Shown: in pieces, positions 1 through 5,722 of the stretch
How the letters are laid out: every line of letters begins with the position of its first letter
How positions within the stretch are numbered: the first letter of the stretch is position 1
Assembly: GCA_021772595.1 (NCBI GenBank)
Contig: JAJFLS010000360.1
Location: 1 to 7,702, forward strand
DNA: 7,702 nt
DNA from: Opitutales bacterium
GTDB taxonomy: Bacteria > Verrucomicrobiota > Verrucomicrobiia > Opitutales > Opitutaceae
Direction of reading: 5' to 3'
Made by a program: the position numbers and the translations under genes
The notes under the pieces: generated by a model
Told to the model about the DNA's origin: nothing
Databases searched by the model: none
The model's input: the letters and a program-made list of their open reading frames with translations, nothing else

Positions 1-156
1 AAAATCGCCCTTTGTCCCCCCTTCCCTTAAGGGTTCTATCAAAATCCCATGCCCCGTATCAAACACATTCACCGGTCCTCCTGCAGTAATACCGTACTTG
101 CGTCGCAACTTGCTCGGCAAAACCAACTGCCCTTTGACTGAAACCGACTTTATCAT
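1..156 (-). CDS. AbrB/MazE/SpoVT-fold antitoxin, N-terminal part (cut by window edge)
   Basis: Reading the minus strand from the ATG at 156-154 gives 52 codons with no stop up to base 1. The product begins MIKSVSVKGQLVLPSKLRRK and continues YGITAGGPV, then ends in a hydrophobic strand. This is the swapped-hairpin AbrB pattern (KGQ-x-VLP-x-x-LR...GI-x-x-G-x-x-V). In this family the domain binds operator DNA and the tail, missing here, neutralises a toxin. An in-frame TAA lies four codons upstream of the ATG, so the start is well bounded; no strong Shine-Dalgarno is visible. It faces away from the vapB-like gene at 263, with 106 bp between them. I infer that a toxin gene, probably PIN or MazF type, follows to the left of the window. 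It could also be a stand-alone AbrB-like regulator. Confidence 0.8.
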   Translation of the reverse strand, partial: MIKSVSVKGQLVLPSKLRRKYGITAGGPVNVFDTGHGILIEPLREGGTKGDF

Positions 157-262
157 ATAAAAGTCTTACTTTGATTTCTTACTTTTGTCAATTCTCTCCT
201 TTGGGGAATCCCAACAATAAGATTTAATTTGAGTTTCTACAAAATTGTGCGATTTGTAAGGA
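157..262. promoter_or_regulatory. divergent promoter/operator region between two AbrB-fold antitoxin genes
   Basis: This AT-rich 106-bp spacer must hold the promoters of both antitoxin genes. On the right side an inverted repeat, TACAAA (238-243) and TTTGTA (253-258), is spaced by 9 bp and ends 4 bp before the vapB ATG, overlapping its only SD-like sequence. AbrB/MazE antitoxins normally repress their own operon by binding such palindromes, so this is a candidate operator. I could not fix a convincing -35/-10 pair. Confidence 0.45.
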
Positions 263-541
263 ATGAAGACTTTACAGGCAAAAGTCACCTCCAAGGGTCA
301 AGTAACCCTTCCGAAACAGCTTCGGACTAAACTTGCCATACGAAGCGGTGACCGGCTGGAGTTTACCATGGACAAGCCGGACCGGATTTCAGTGAGGAAA
401 AAGCGGGCTCCGGGTTCTTCAGCGGGTTGTGGCAGGCAGTTCCTCAAAAAGAAACAGAAAGCGGTCACCTCTGAAGAAATGGATGAAGGAATCCGGCAGG
501 CCGTTAGCCGCAGACACGGAACTCTTCATCCGGAAAAATGA
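263..541 (+). CDS. vapB: VapB-type antitoxin with AbrB/MazE domain
   Basis: This 92-residue protein has an N-terminal AbrB fold at about residues 4-46: VTSKGQVTLPKQLR, then the L-x-x-x-SGDRLEF turn and the strand ISVRKK. The family binds DNA as a dimer with this domain, and the C-terminal tail wraps and inhibits the partner toxin. Here the tail (about 50-92) is basic and ends TSEEMDEGIRQAVSRRH, a probable helix for toxin binding. The ATG at 263 is the first possible start because an in-frame TAA occupies 257-259. The TAAGGA before it touches the ATG, which is too close for a normal SD, so initiation may be weak. The stop TGA (539-541) overlaps the ATG of the PIN gene (ATGA), so the toxin is translationally coupled. 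Autorepression through the inverted repeat at 238-258 is inferred. Confidence 0.88.
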   Translation: MKTLQAKVTSKGQVTLPKQLRTKLAIRSGDRLEFTMDKPDRISVRKKRAPGSSAGCGRQFLKKKQKAVTSEEMDEGIRQAVSRRHGTLHPEK

Positions 542-918
542 TAGCGTTCGATACGAATTACCTGGTTCGCCACATCGTCCAGGATGATGAAGAACAATGC
601 AAAATCGTTGCATCCGTATTAGCAAGTGAGTCCCAAGAAGAACGAGCCATAAGGATTCTCGATCTAGTCCTGCTGGAAACTTCCTGGGTCCTCCAAGCCG
701 TCTATGGGTTTGATCGGAAAGCATGGGCCCAAGTCCTCGAGGAACTCTTGGAAGACTCTGCATTCAGTTTTGATGATCCCGTTCGCCTACGCGCAATTAT
801 TAAGCTGTACCGAAAAGGGAAAGCGGACTTTGCCGACTACTTGATTGTCGGGACAGCCCGATCTGAGGCTCTTGAGTTGAGAACGTTCGACAAGAAGCTT
901 CTTAAGGAAATCGCATAG
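538..918 (+). CDS. vapC: VapC-type toxin, PIN-domain ribonuclease
   Basis: This 126-residue protein is the usual length for VapC and is a single PIN domain. The acidic residues expected to hold Mg2+ are visible: D5 in the opening FDTNYLVRH, E47 in LLETSWVL, D97/D100 in ADFADYLI, and D118 in TFDKKL near the end. VapC toxins are Mg2+-dependent RNases that cut tRNA or rRNA and halt growth when the antitoxin is lost. The start ATG overlaps the antitoxin stop by four bases, the classic arrangement for a TA pair. All catalytic positions are intact and the frame is uninterrupted, so it should be active. Its RNA target cannot be read from the sequence. No clear terminator follows: there is a T-run at 1061-1067 but no GC-rich stem before it. 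Confidence 0.9.
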   Translation: MIAFDTNYLVRHIVQDDEEQCKIVASVLASESQEERAIRILDLVLLETSWVLQAVYGFDRKAWAQVLEELLEDSAFSFDDPVRLRAIIKLYRKGKADFADYLIVGTARSEALELRTFDKKLLKEIA

Positions 919-1233
919 CGAATTTCCAAATCACGGTCCACGAAGCTCGAAACGTTAGGACGGCCCATCAAAAGACTATTCAAGCAGTTCACGCGAGAGA
1001 GCCTCTCAGTGATTATGATGTTCTGGCAGGAAGAACCTTACTAAAGGAAAATTAAAAAGTTTTTTTGCCCACCATTCGACAAGCTCATGGCAGGCGGATC
1101 ACACGGATGAACACAGATTGATGAGGGCTCTGAGCAAGGAATTTAATTAACAGGATGCTCCTTCTCCCGCATTACGGGATACGGCGTGACGCGTACGCTC
1201 GTGTCTCGCGGAAACGTGAAGAGACTAGTTTAA

Positions 1234-1466
1234 CATCGCTCGTACCTCGCTGGATCTCTCGCCTAGGCTCGAGGTAGGATCCTCGCTCTGCCACCGACAT
1301 GTCGGGGTCTTCGACGAGGGCAGAATCGAATTGCTTGGATATTCTAGTTAAACCGGAGACAGGAGTTTCTTTAGCTCTAAGGCACTGCTATTTCTCGAAA
1401 ACATTCCCTCGATTCATCGAGGATCCTGCCCCCGCGAAGCGGGGATCCTGCGAGGAACGAGCGATG
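1234..1466. repeat. 23-bp terminal inverted repeats bounding a hairpin-rich block
   Basis: Bases 1234-1256 and the reverse complement of 1444-1466 agree at 21 of 23 positions. Both arms start with CATCGCTCGT. Between them lie further palindromes: CGAGG...CCTCG around 1270-1285, 1287-1324, 1407-1422 and 1430-1444. The word CGCTCGTnCCTCGC at the arm core recurs on the minus strand within 1513-1548. This could be a MITE/REP-like non-autonomous element or a structured RNA. No protein is encoded inside and no target-site duplication was recognised. Confidence 0.55.
1430..1444. repeat. GCGAAGC mini-hairpin
   Basis: CCCCGC-GAA-GCGGGG is a perfect 6-bp stem with a GAA loop. Its centre is d(GCGAAGC), known as an exceptionally stable DNA mini-hairpin. 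The same heptamer is the centre of another hairpin at 1504-1514. GGATCCTG repeats directly on both sides (1421-1428 and 1443-1450). Confidence 0.65.
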
Positions 1467-1512
1467 TAAAAAACAATATCCCCTCTCTTGTCTCTCATCA
1501 AGTTGGCGAAGC

Positions 1513-1548
1513 CATCATGCGAGCGAGGCACGAGCGCATCCTGTTTAA
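1513..1548 (-). repeat. 36-nt dispersed repeat, copy 1 (inverted relative to copy at 3954)
   Basis: The reverse complement of this stretch matches 3954-3989 at 31 of 36 positions. Both read AACAGGATGCGCTC near the left end and GCATGATG at the right. The copies point in opposite directions on either side of the GHKL ATPase gene. A weaker relative of the AACAGGATGC word starts at about 1149. Confidence 0.6.
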
Positions 1549-1609
1549 CACAAATTCAGTCCATTACCAAGCGGAAGACTGTGCAGGACTTCTGACACTT
1601 GGGGAACTC

Positions 1610-2866
1610 TCAAAAAGAAAGCGCGGTATCGTTTAAAACGTCCTCAAGCTCCGATTGTTTCTCCTTCGGAAGGCGTAAGACTTCCTGGAAAATCTTATTC
1701 AACGCACCTGGGTTTCTTTCTAGCAACTCCTTCAGCAATTGAAAAGTGAGCTTCTTATTGTCGATGGATGAATTCTCGAAATCAGCTAGATAGCTGTTTA
1801 TGTTGAACGCGCAAATATCGAAAATCTCATTATGTATTTCTGTCGGCACAGGGTTCTTAGTATCATCAAATGGATACACTTCTTCCTTTTTCCACTCCTC
1901 AATCAGGGTGCCCGTGCTTATCGATTCCCTTTCCCGGAAATGCTGCCTTATCTTGTTCCTGGAAAGCGAGACGATTTCGTCTAGATAAGAATCCAATTGC
2001 TCCAATTCCAATCGGTTTTCATTATCCAGTTTTCCGAAAGAGTCGCTTTTTATATAGGCTGTCCAATTATTGCATCCTGGAGTTTGTATCCGAGGTTTCA
2101 TTTCCTTGAGCGCAAATCCATCACCATTGCAAAGGACCAGCGATCGCTCTTGGTTCATATTCCATTCGATGATCGTAATTTCGGCATCAAACGAATACGA
2201 GTCATTAACAACTGCGTTATCGATAACAATGTTCGCGGTATCGATTTTCACTTTTTCAGGTGAAATCGGTTCTCCGTCGTAAATGATTCTAATGTCAGGG
2301 TAACGAGTGAGAAACAGAGCGAAAACCTCGGCCAATTTGAGCACAGCGTGCTTTCGTTTAAGCGACGGGATATCTTTACGTATGTCTGATATGGCTACAA
2401 TCGTCCCAATCGGCTCAGAGGTTTTCTTTTTATCATCACTAATAGCGAATGCAGCCAAGTCGCTGGATTGTCCCGATACAGTGTATTGAAATCGGGCTTT
2501 ATCCTCGGAATAGGTAAAGGTCCAATCGCAACAATTTCCGATTGAAAACGCTTGAAATCTCCCCTTGCCGTTCTGGCCGTGCATTTTCCTGTGTGAGATA
2601 TCGGTTATCTCCTTGTCTCTTTTCCAGGATCCTCCGAGGCTTCCGAAAGAGGTGAAAGCGTAGTCATAGGGCAGTCCGAATCCGTTATCCTTAACGATAA
2701 TTTTTTCAAGCCCGCCCATTTTGTTTTCGACAGTCTCAATTTCAACAATGTCCGCTTCGGCATCTAGCGCATTCCAAATCAGCTCCGCAATGGCAGAGAG
2801 AGGATTTTTTGCGCGAGTTACCGAGGTCAAATGATCAGGTTTAGCGATTATAGGAATATTTTTCAT
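1610..2866 (-). CDS. GHKL-fold ATPase (Hsp90/MutL/MORC type), probably C-terminally truncated
   Basis: This 418-residue protein starts MKNIPIIAKPDHL. The Bergerat ATP-binding fold is clear: N-box E28-L-I-W-N32-A-L-D-A (catalytic Glu and Mg2+-binding Asn), G1 box D60-N-G-F-G64, and G2 lid G97-Q-N-G-K-G102-R-F. A middle domain follows. Proteins of this pattern (PDH...AELIWNALDA...HGxNGKGRF) occur in defence and DNA-processing contexts. From memory, full-length members continue past the stretch LPKEKQSELEDVL into a further region with a nuclease-like (DUF4263/PD-(D/E)XK-like) end. Here the frame stops at TALSF, and repeats begin about 60 bp beyond. The ATG at 2866 is chosen because the conserved block starts there. 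A longer TTG start at 2917 would add 17 unconserved residues and begin inside the candidate promoter. There is no strong SD and no partner gene in the window. Confidence 0.82.
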   Translation of the reverse strand: MKNIPIIAKPDHLTSVTRAKNPLSAIAELIWNALDAEADIVEIETVENKMGGLEKIIVKDNGFGLPYDYAFTSFGSLGGSWKRDKEITDISHRKMHGQNGKGRFQAFSIGNCCDWTFTYSEDKARFQYTVSGQSSDLAAFAISDDKKKTSEPIGTIVAISDIRKDIPSLKRKHAVLKLAEVFALFLTRYPDIRIIYDGEPISPEKVKIDTANIVIDNAVVNDSYSFDAEITIIEWNMNQERSLVLCNGDGFALKEMKPRIQTPGCNNWTAYIKSDSFGKLDNENRLELEQLDSYLDEIVSLSRNKIRQHFRERESISTGTLIEEWKKEEVYPFDDTKNPVPTEIHNEIFDICAFNINSYLADFENSSIDNKKLTFQLLKELLERNPGALNKIFQEVLRLPKEKQSELEDVLNDTALSF

Positions 2867-2902
2867 TTGTATTGGCAATTTGTGTACGGTGCGATTACAG
2901 AG

Positions 2903-2911
2903 TGTATACCA
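2903..2911 (-). promoter_or_regulatory. candidate extended -10 promoter for the GHKL ATPase gene
   Basis: On the minus strand this reads TGGTATACA, an extended -10 element (TGn followed by a TATAAT-like hexamer). It predicts a transcript starting near 2896, about 30 nt before the ATG at 2866, which supports that start. No good -35 is visible. The palindromic 9-mer ATCGCCGAT (2918-2926) sits just upstream, where a regulator could bind. Confidence 0.3.
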
Positions 2912-3270
2912 AGGCAAATCGCCGATCGACTAGCAGGGCGGAAATCGATTCAAGCTTCCGTGATCGTCGGCTATCGATTATTCGAGAAAAGACGTTTTGA
3001 GAATCGAGCTTCATACTGTCCTGTCATTCGAAGAGTGGTGGCGTTACCTTCTCCGTTCCGTCGATTATATTCTCTTATCGATCGATGGAAACTCAGAGCA
3101 GGTTTTTAATGCTATTTTAACTCGTCAAATGAAAGCGCAGATGAATGAAGGTTCAGAACGACTCGATTGAGAGCCTTGCTGTAGGGTCCTTTTAAGCAAA
3201 CGGGGACAGCCTTGCCCTACCCTCGAAACTCTTTCCAGTTTTGCTGGAACCTAGTTCCCTACCCCCCCCT

Positions 3271-3290
3271 GCGCATTGGCGTCAACTTAA
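3271..3290 (-). repeat. TTAAGTTGACG element, copy 1
   Basis: On the minus strand this reads TTAAGTTGACGC, then CAAT, then GCG, a short CGC/GCG hairpin. The first 12 bases match the copy at 3812 exactly, and the first 11 match the copy at 6024. It lies close to TTGCCCTACC (3212-3221), a word also found in the repeats at 4002 and 6052. Confidence 0.5.
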
Positions 3291-3319
3291 GGAGTTGTTA
3301 GTGATTCAGAGGAATGAAT

Positions 3320-3454
3320 TGGCCGCAAAAAGACGCAAAGGGGATACAAATATTTTTGAAATATTGGAATTCCTCTACCGGAGTAGAGAGTTCTTGAACA
3401 GTCATGATGTTTCAGTTCCACAGATTTTGCGCTTTTTGAGCCTTTTTGCGGCCA
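3320..3454. repeat. inverted repeat with perfect 13-bp arms, A-rich (GCAAAAAG type)
   Basis: TGGCCGCAAAAAG (3320-3332) is repeated exactly in inverse at 3442-3454. Inside each arm further CGCAAA/TTTGCG words continue the similarity imperfectly. The enclosed sequence contains a perfect hairpin, CTCTAC-CGGA-GTAGAG (3373-3388). An 80-codon open frame with a TTG start crosses the whole unit but looks like a by-product of the repeat. The unit may be a small non-autonomous element. Confidence 0.5.
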
Positions 3455-3483
3455 CTATGAATTCGCTTCAGTTAACCTCGTAG

Positions 3484-3950
3484 TCTCATAAAACTTATCA
3501 CGACAATCTCGCAACCTGTTTATTATGAGGTTATTGGGGGAACAATCAAACCCATTTTATAACATCACTTAAAGTGGTCTTACGATAGTCTTGAGCAAGA
3601 CTCACCTACAGACGGAATGGTCAGGGTCGCCAAAGGCGACATAGGTGTCGCTGCCGCGACAGCAGGTTTCGCTATTTACGGGCAGTTCGACTCTCTTAAA
3701 ACCTTATCGGCATCAGCCGACCTGTATCCGCGACTCGTCACGGCGTATCGAAGAGAAGACGGAAGCGGATCCTGACAATCAGATATCCAGTCGATTCATG
3801 AAACGTTTAGGTTAAGTTGACGCGTATACGCGACTGCAGGAATGGATCCTAGAGAGTGCGCGAACGATGATAACAACGCTGTCGCTTGTCCCGACTCCGT
3901 CGGGAACAGGTGGCTCTCGCGAGACAATGAGTTCTATTTTGAAAGACTTT
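3484..3950. repeat. gene-free run of unrelated perfect hairpins
   Basis: No credible gene is present. Successive palindromes with different sequences are CTCATAA/TTATGAG (3485-3491, 3523-3529), AGTCTTG-AG-CAAGACT (3587-3602), GTCGCC-AAA-GGCGAC (3626-3640), TGTCGC-TGCC-GCGACA (3646-3661), TCGGC-ATCA-GCCGA (3707-3720), CGCGTATACGCG (3821-3832), TCCCGAC-TCC-GTCGGGA (3889-3905) and TCTCGCGAGA (3915-3924). None is followed by a T-tract, so they are not intrinsic terminators. They look like a graveyard or array of small palindromic repeats. Confidence 0.6.
3812..3838 (+). repeat. TTAAGTTGACG element, copy 2
   Basis: This 27-nt copy matches 6024-6050 at 23 of 27 positions. Its centre is the perfect 12-bp palindrome CGCGTATACGCG. 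Compared with the copy at 6024, C-G in the stem is replaced by T-A at both partners, so pairing is preserved. Confidence 0.6.
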
Positions 3951-3953
3951 ATT

Positions 3954-3989
3954 TTTAACAGGATGCGCTCCTACCTCCCTAGCATGATG
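3954..3989 (+). repeat. 36-nt dispersed repeat, copy 2
   Basis: It matches the reverse complement of 1513-1548 at 31 of 36 positions. It ends 12 bp before the REP-like inverted repeat at 4002. Together with copy 1 it brackets the ATPase gene in inverted orientation, about 2.4 kb apart. Confidence 0.6.
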
Positions 3990-4001
3990 AGAATCTAAAG
4001 T

Positions 4002-4077
4002 GGTAGGGCAATGACGTCCCGGCATGCCACTTAAGAAGATCAACCGACGCGGCACGCCGGGACCTCGTCGTCCTACC
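4002..4077. repeat. REP/BIME-like inverted repeat
   Basis: The two 27-nt arms (4002-4028 and 4051-4077) are inverted repeats matching at 22 of 27 positions. The best core is GTCCCGGCATGCC against GGCACGCCGGGAC, with GGTAGG/CCTACC at the outer ends, and the loop is 22 nt. The first 17 bases, GGTAGGGCAATGACGTC, recur exactly in inverse at 6052-6068. The form is that of REP/BIME elements mobilised by Y1 (TnpA-REP) transposases. No such transposase is in the window. Confidence 0.6.
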
Positions 4078-4207
4078 CGCAGTCACACGCAACACGATCG
4101 GAGCATCCCCACATGAAGCGTGCGCATATCGCGCGATTCCGGATTTGAAGCAGACATGCACTTCGCCCAAGAAGATGAAATCGACGCCGCAGTTGATTAT
4201 CCAAGTA

Positions 4208-4228
4208 ATCGCCGATATGATCGCCGAT
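4208..4228. promoter_or_regulatory. tandem palindromic 9-mers upstream of fic (candidate operator)
   Basis: ATCGCCGAT occurs at 4208-4216 and 4220-4228, and ATCGCCGT at 4297-4304. Each 9-mer is an odd palindrome (ATCG-C-CGAT). The same word sits upstream of the GHKL ATPase gene at 2918-2926. The following 4229-4329 is AT-rich and should hold the fic promoter, but no confident -35/-10 pair was found. Confidence 0.3.
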
Positions 4229-4329
4229 TTTTCTACCAATTTTTAGGGTAATAGATGTTTTAATCTTTATAAATTAATAACTTGTGTATCTTAAAGATCG
4301 CCGTATTAATCGACGTTATTTTCAACGGA

Positions 4330-5541
4330 ATGAAGTCTGTCTATACAAAGATTTCCTCAATACAACCGCTCATGCCCCAGCATCAGCGAGCCACTTTGGC
4401 GGTTCTCAGCGCGAAAATTCTCCGCAAATCGGGGGAACTTCGACGAGCCTTGCCCAACGCCCTGGTTCGCAATGAGCTAGCGAAGCTCGTGCGAACGATG
4501 AACAGCTACTATTCGAACCTCATTGAAGGGCACAAAACGCTTCCGAGAGACATCGATAGAGCCTTGCGGCACGATTTCTCCAAGTCGAGGTCCGAGCAAC
4601 GCAATCAGATCCTAAGCGTAGCCCACATCGAAACAGAGATGGCCATGCGTGAACGCCTATCCAAGGAACCAGACCTAGATCCATTCAGCGAAAAGTTCCT
4701 CTCCTGGCTCCACAAGGAATTCTATTCACGTCTTCCCGAAAGCGAATGGATCACCACAAGCCTGTCGGGACAAACCTACCCTCTCAATCCGGGAGAACTG
4801 CGCGGATACAACGTCGACGTGGGTCAGCACACCCCGCCAGACCACTCCGCGCTTCCTGAATTTCTCGAAACATTCAGGACCTTCTACAAAGGAAAACAGA
4901 TCCTTGCCACCGAACAGCTAATCGCTGCCGCAGCGGCCCACCATCGACTCGCCTGGATACATCCTTTTGGTGATGGAAACGGTCGCGTGACTCGTCTGCA
5001 CTCGCAGGCGGCAATGATCCGAAGCGAGGTCGATTGCGAAGGTCTTTGGACCCTATCAAGAGGCCTCGCAAGAAACCGAAAAACGTATTACCAGCAACTA
5101 GCCCTGGCCGATCGAACGCGCCAATCCGACATTGATGGGCGAAGCAATCTCAGCGACTCCAGCTTAGCGGAGTTCTGCGTATTCTTTCTAACGACCATCC
5201 TTGATCAAATCGAATTCATGTTAGAACTGCTGGACCCCAAAGCTCTCAACAACCGGGTCGAGCAATACGTCCGCTTCCAGATTTCGGAGCTTTCCGCCCA
5301 AACGAGAAACCGAATCGTAAGCCTTCTGCACGCGCTCCTCCACGAAGGCGAATTAGGGCGCGGGAGCGTCCAATCGATTTTCGGCCTTAAAGCGAGCTCC
5401 TCACGCGAATTGATCCAAATCTGCTTTGCTCAAAATCTCATTCATTCGCCGACCCCCAAAGGCCCCCTACGGCTATCATTCAACGCCGACGTACTCGAAT
5501 CCTACTTCCCCAGACTCTTCACCGATTTGCCAGTAGAGTAA
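4330..5541 (+). CDS. fic: Fic/DOC-family protein, class II type with N-terminal inhibitory helix and C-terminal winged helix
   Basis: Starting at the ATG at 4330, the product has 403 residues. The catalytic motif HPFGDGNGRVTR is complete at residues 211-222 (H211, D215, N217, R219, R222 of H-x-F-x-[DE]-GNGR-x-x-R). Fic enzymes usually transfer AMP from ATP to hydroxyl groups of target proteins. At residues 62-67 SNLIEG fits the inhibitory [ST]-x-x-x-E-G motif, so E66 should block productive ATP binding until relieved. That position, N-terminal to the Fic core, makes it class II. From about 325 to the end lies a helical, winged-helix-like domain (GRGSVQSIFGLKASSSRELIQ), suggesting DNA binding or autoregulation. 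The sequence upstream to the TTG at 4282 is AT-rich and unlike the family, so the ATG is preferred. CGGA directly abuts it, with no ideal SD. No antitoxin partner is adjacent; self-inhibition makes one unnecessary. Confidence 0.88.
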   Translation: MKSVYTKISSIQPLMPQHQRATLAVLSAKILRKSGELRRALPNALVRNELAKLVRTMNSYYSNLIEGHKTLPRDIDRALRHDFSKSRSEQRNQILSVAHIETEMAMRERLSKEPDLDPFSEKFLSWLHKEFYSRLPESEWITTSLSGQTYPLNPGELRGYNVDVGQHTPPDHSALPEFLETFRTFYKGKQILATEQLIAAAAAHHRLAWIHPFGDGNGRVTRLHSQAAMIRSEVDCEGLWTLSRGLARNRKTYYQQLALADRTRQSDIDGRSNLSDSSLAEFCVFFLTTILDQIEFMLELLDPKALNNRVEQYVRFQISELSAQTRNRIVSLLHALLHEGELGRGSVQSIFGLKASSSRELIQICFAQNLIHSPTPKGPLRLSFNADVLESYFPRLFTDLPVE

Positions 5542-5558
5542 TGAATAAGTAAATACAG

Positions 5559-5575
5559 CGCAGGAGGTCCCTGCG
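5559..5575 (+). other. stem-loop directly after fic
   Basis: CGCAGG pairs with CCTGCG across a 5-nt loop, 17 bp after the fic stop. A T-tract is lacking, so it is a weak terminator candidate or simply a 3'-end protecting hairpin. Extra in-frame and out-of-frame stops follow the fic TAA. Confidence 0.35.
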
Positions 5576-5616
5576 TTGCCGGAAAAAGAATTCCCGATTT
5601 TCCAGCTCGAATCTTC

Positions 5617-5666
5617 ATCTCGCCCAAGCGAGATCCTATTTGCCCGAAGGGCAACCTAGCGAAGCG
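5617..5666. repeat. cluster of mini-hairpins (GAA and CCAA loops)
   Basis: ATCTCGC-CCAA-GCGAGAT (5617-5634) is a perfect 7-bp stem. TTGCCC-GAA-GGGCAA (5640-5654) is a perfect 6-bp stem. GCGAAGC follows at 5659-5665. The stems are separated only by a few bases. Loop types match the hairpins at 1430 and 1504, so they seem to belong to one family of intergenic palindromes. Confidence 0.6.
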
Positions 5667-5722
5667 GTGACGAAAACAGAAAGAAGTCCCTAAGAGAGTG
5701 TTAAATGAGTGAAAATACATTC

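Larger units (their letters stand above)
919..1609. other. gene-free, repeat-rich interval between vapC and the GHKL ATPase gene
   Basis: No ORF with a credible start was found. The left part (to about 1055) has an open frame without a start codon. Around 1097-1124 is a phrase of the type CACACGGATGAACACAGATT, a low-complexity word often seen in environmental bacterial intergenic DNA (recalled, not searched). From about 1140 to 1550 the sequence is dense in palindromes: CCGACATGTCGG at 1294-1305 inside the stem 1287-1292/1319-1324, the hairpin 1407-1422, the GAA-loop hairpins 1430-1444 and 1504-1514, and the repeats listed separately. Confidence 0.7.

Noticed and set aside
906..1055. Open frame after vapC (QITVHEARNVRTAHQKTIQ, then SDYDVLAGRTLLKEN)
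   Set aside because: It looks protein-like, but there is no start codon in the frame and no recognised family. It could be a remnant; the evidence is too thin to list as a gene.
1056..1067. T-run after vapC as a terminator
   Set aside because: No GC-rich stem precedes it.
2895..3014. 39-residue minus-strand ORF (MKLDSQNVFSRIIDSRRSRK...) with AGGA 4 nt before its ATG, just upstream of the ATPase
   Set aside because: It is short, unrecognised and overlaps the candidate ATPase promoter; similar ORFs arise by chance. It may be a leader peptide but nothing supports it.
2831..3109. 92-codon plus-strand ORF
   Set aside because: It lies antisense to the 5' end and upstream region of the GHKL gene, with basic, low-complexity translation and no family signal.
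3241..3483. 80-codon ORF with TTG start, reading HWRQLKELLVIQRNELAAKR
   Set aside because: It runs through two repeat units (the TTAAGTTGACG element and the 13-bp inverted repeat), has no SD or ATG, and matches no family I know.
3587..3924. Hairpin run considered as a CRISPR or integron attC array
   Set aside because: The stems differ in sequence and spacing; there are no direct repeats of constant length, no cas or intI gene, and no attC core sites.
3979..4239. 86-codon minus-strand ORF
   Set aside because: It runs straight through the REP-like inverted repeat and has no conserved motif.
5559..5575. Intrinsic terminator after fic
   Set aside because: The stem is good but no T-tract follows, so it is listed only as a stem-loop.
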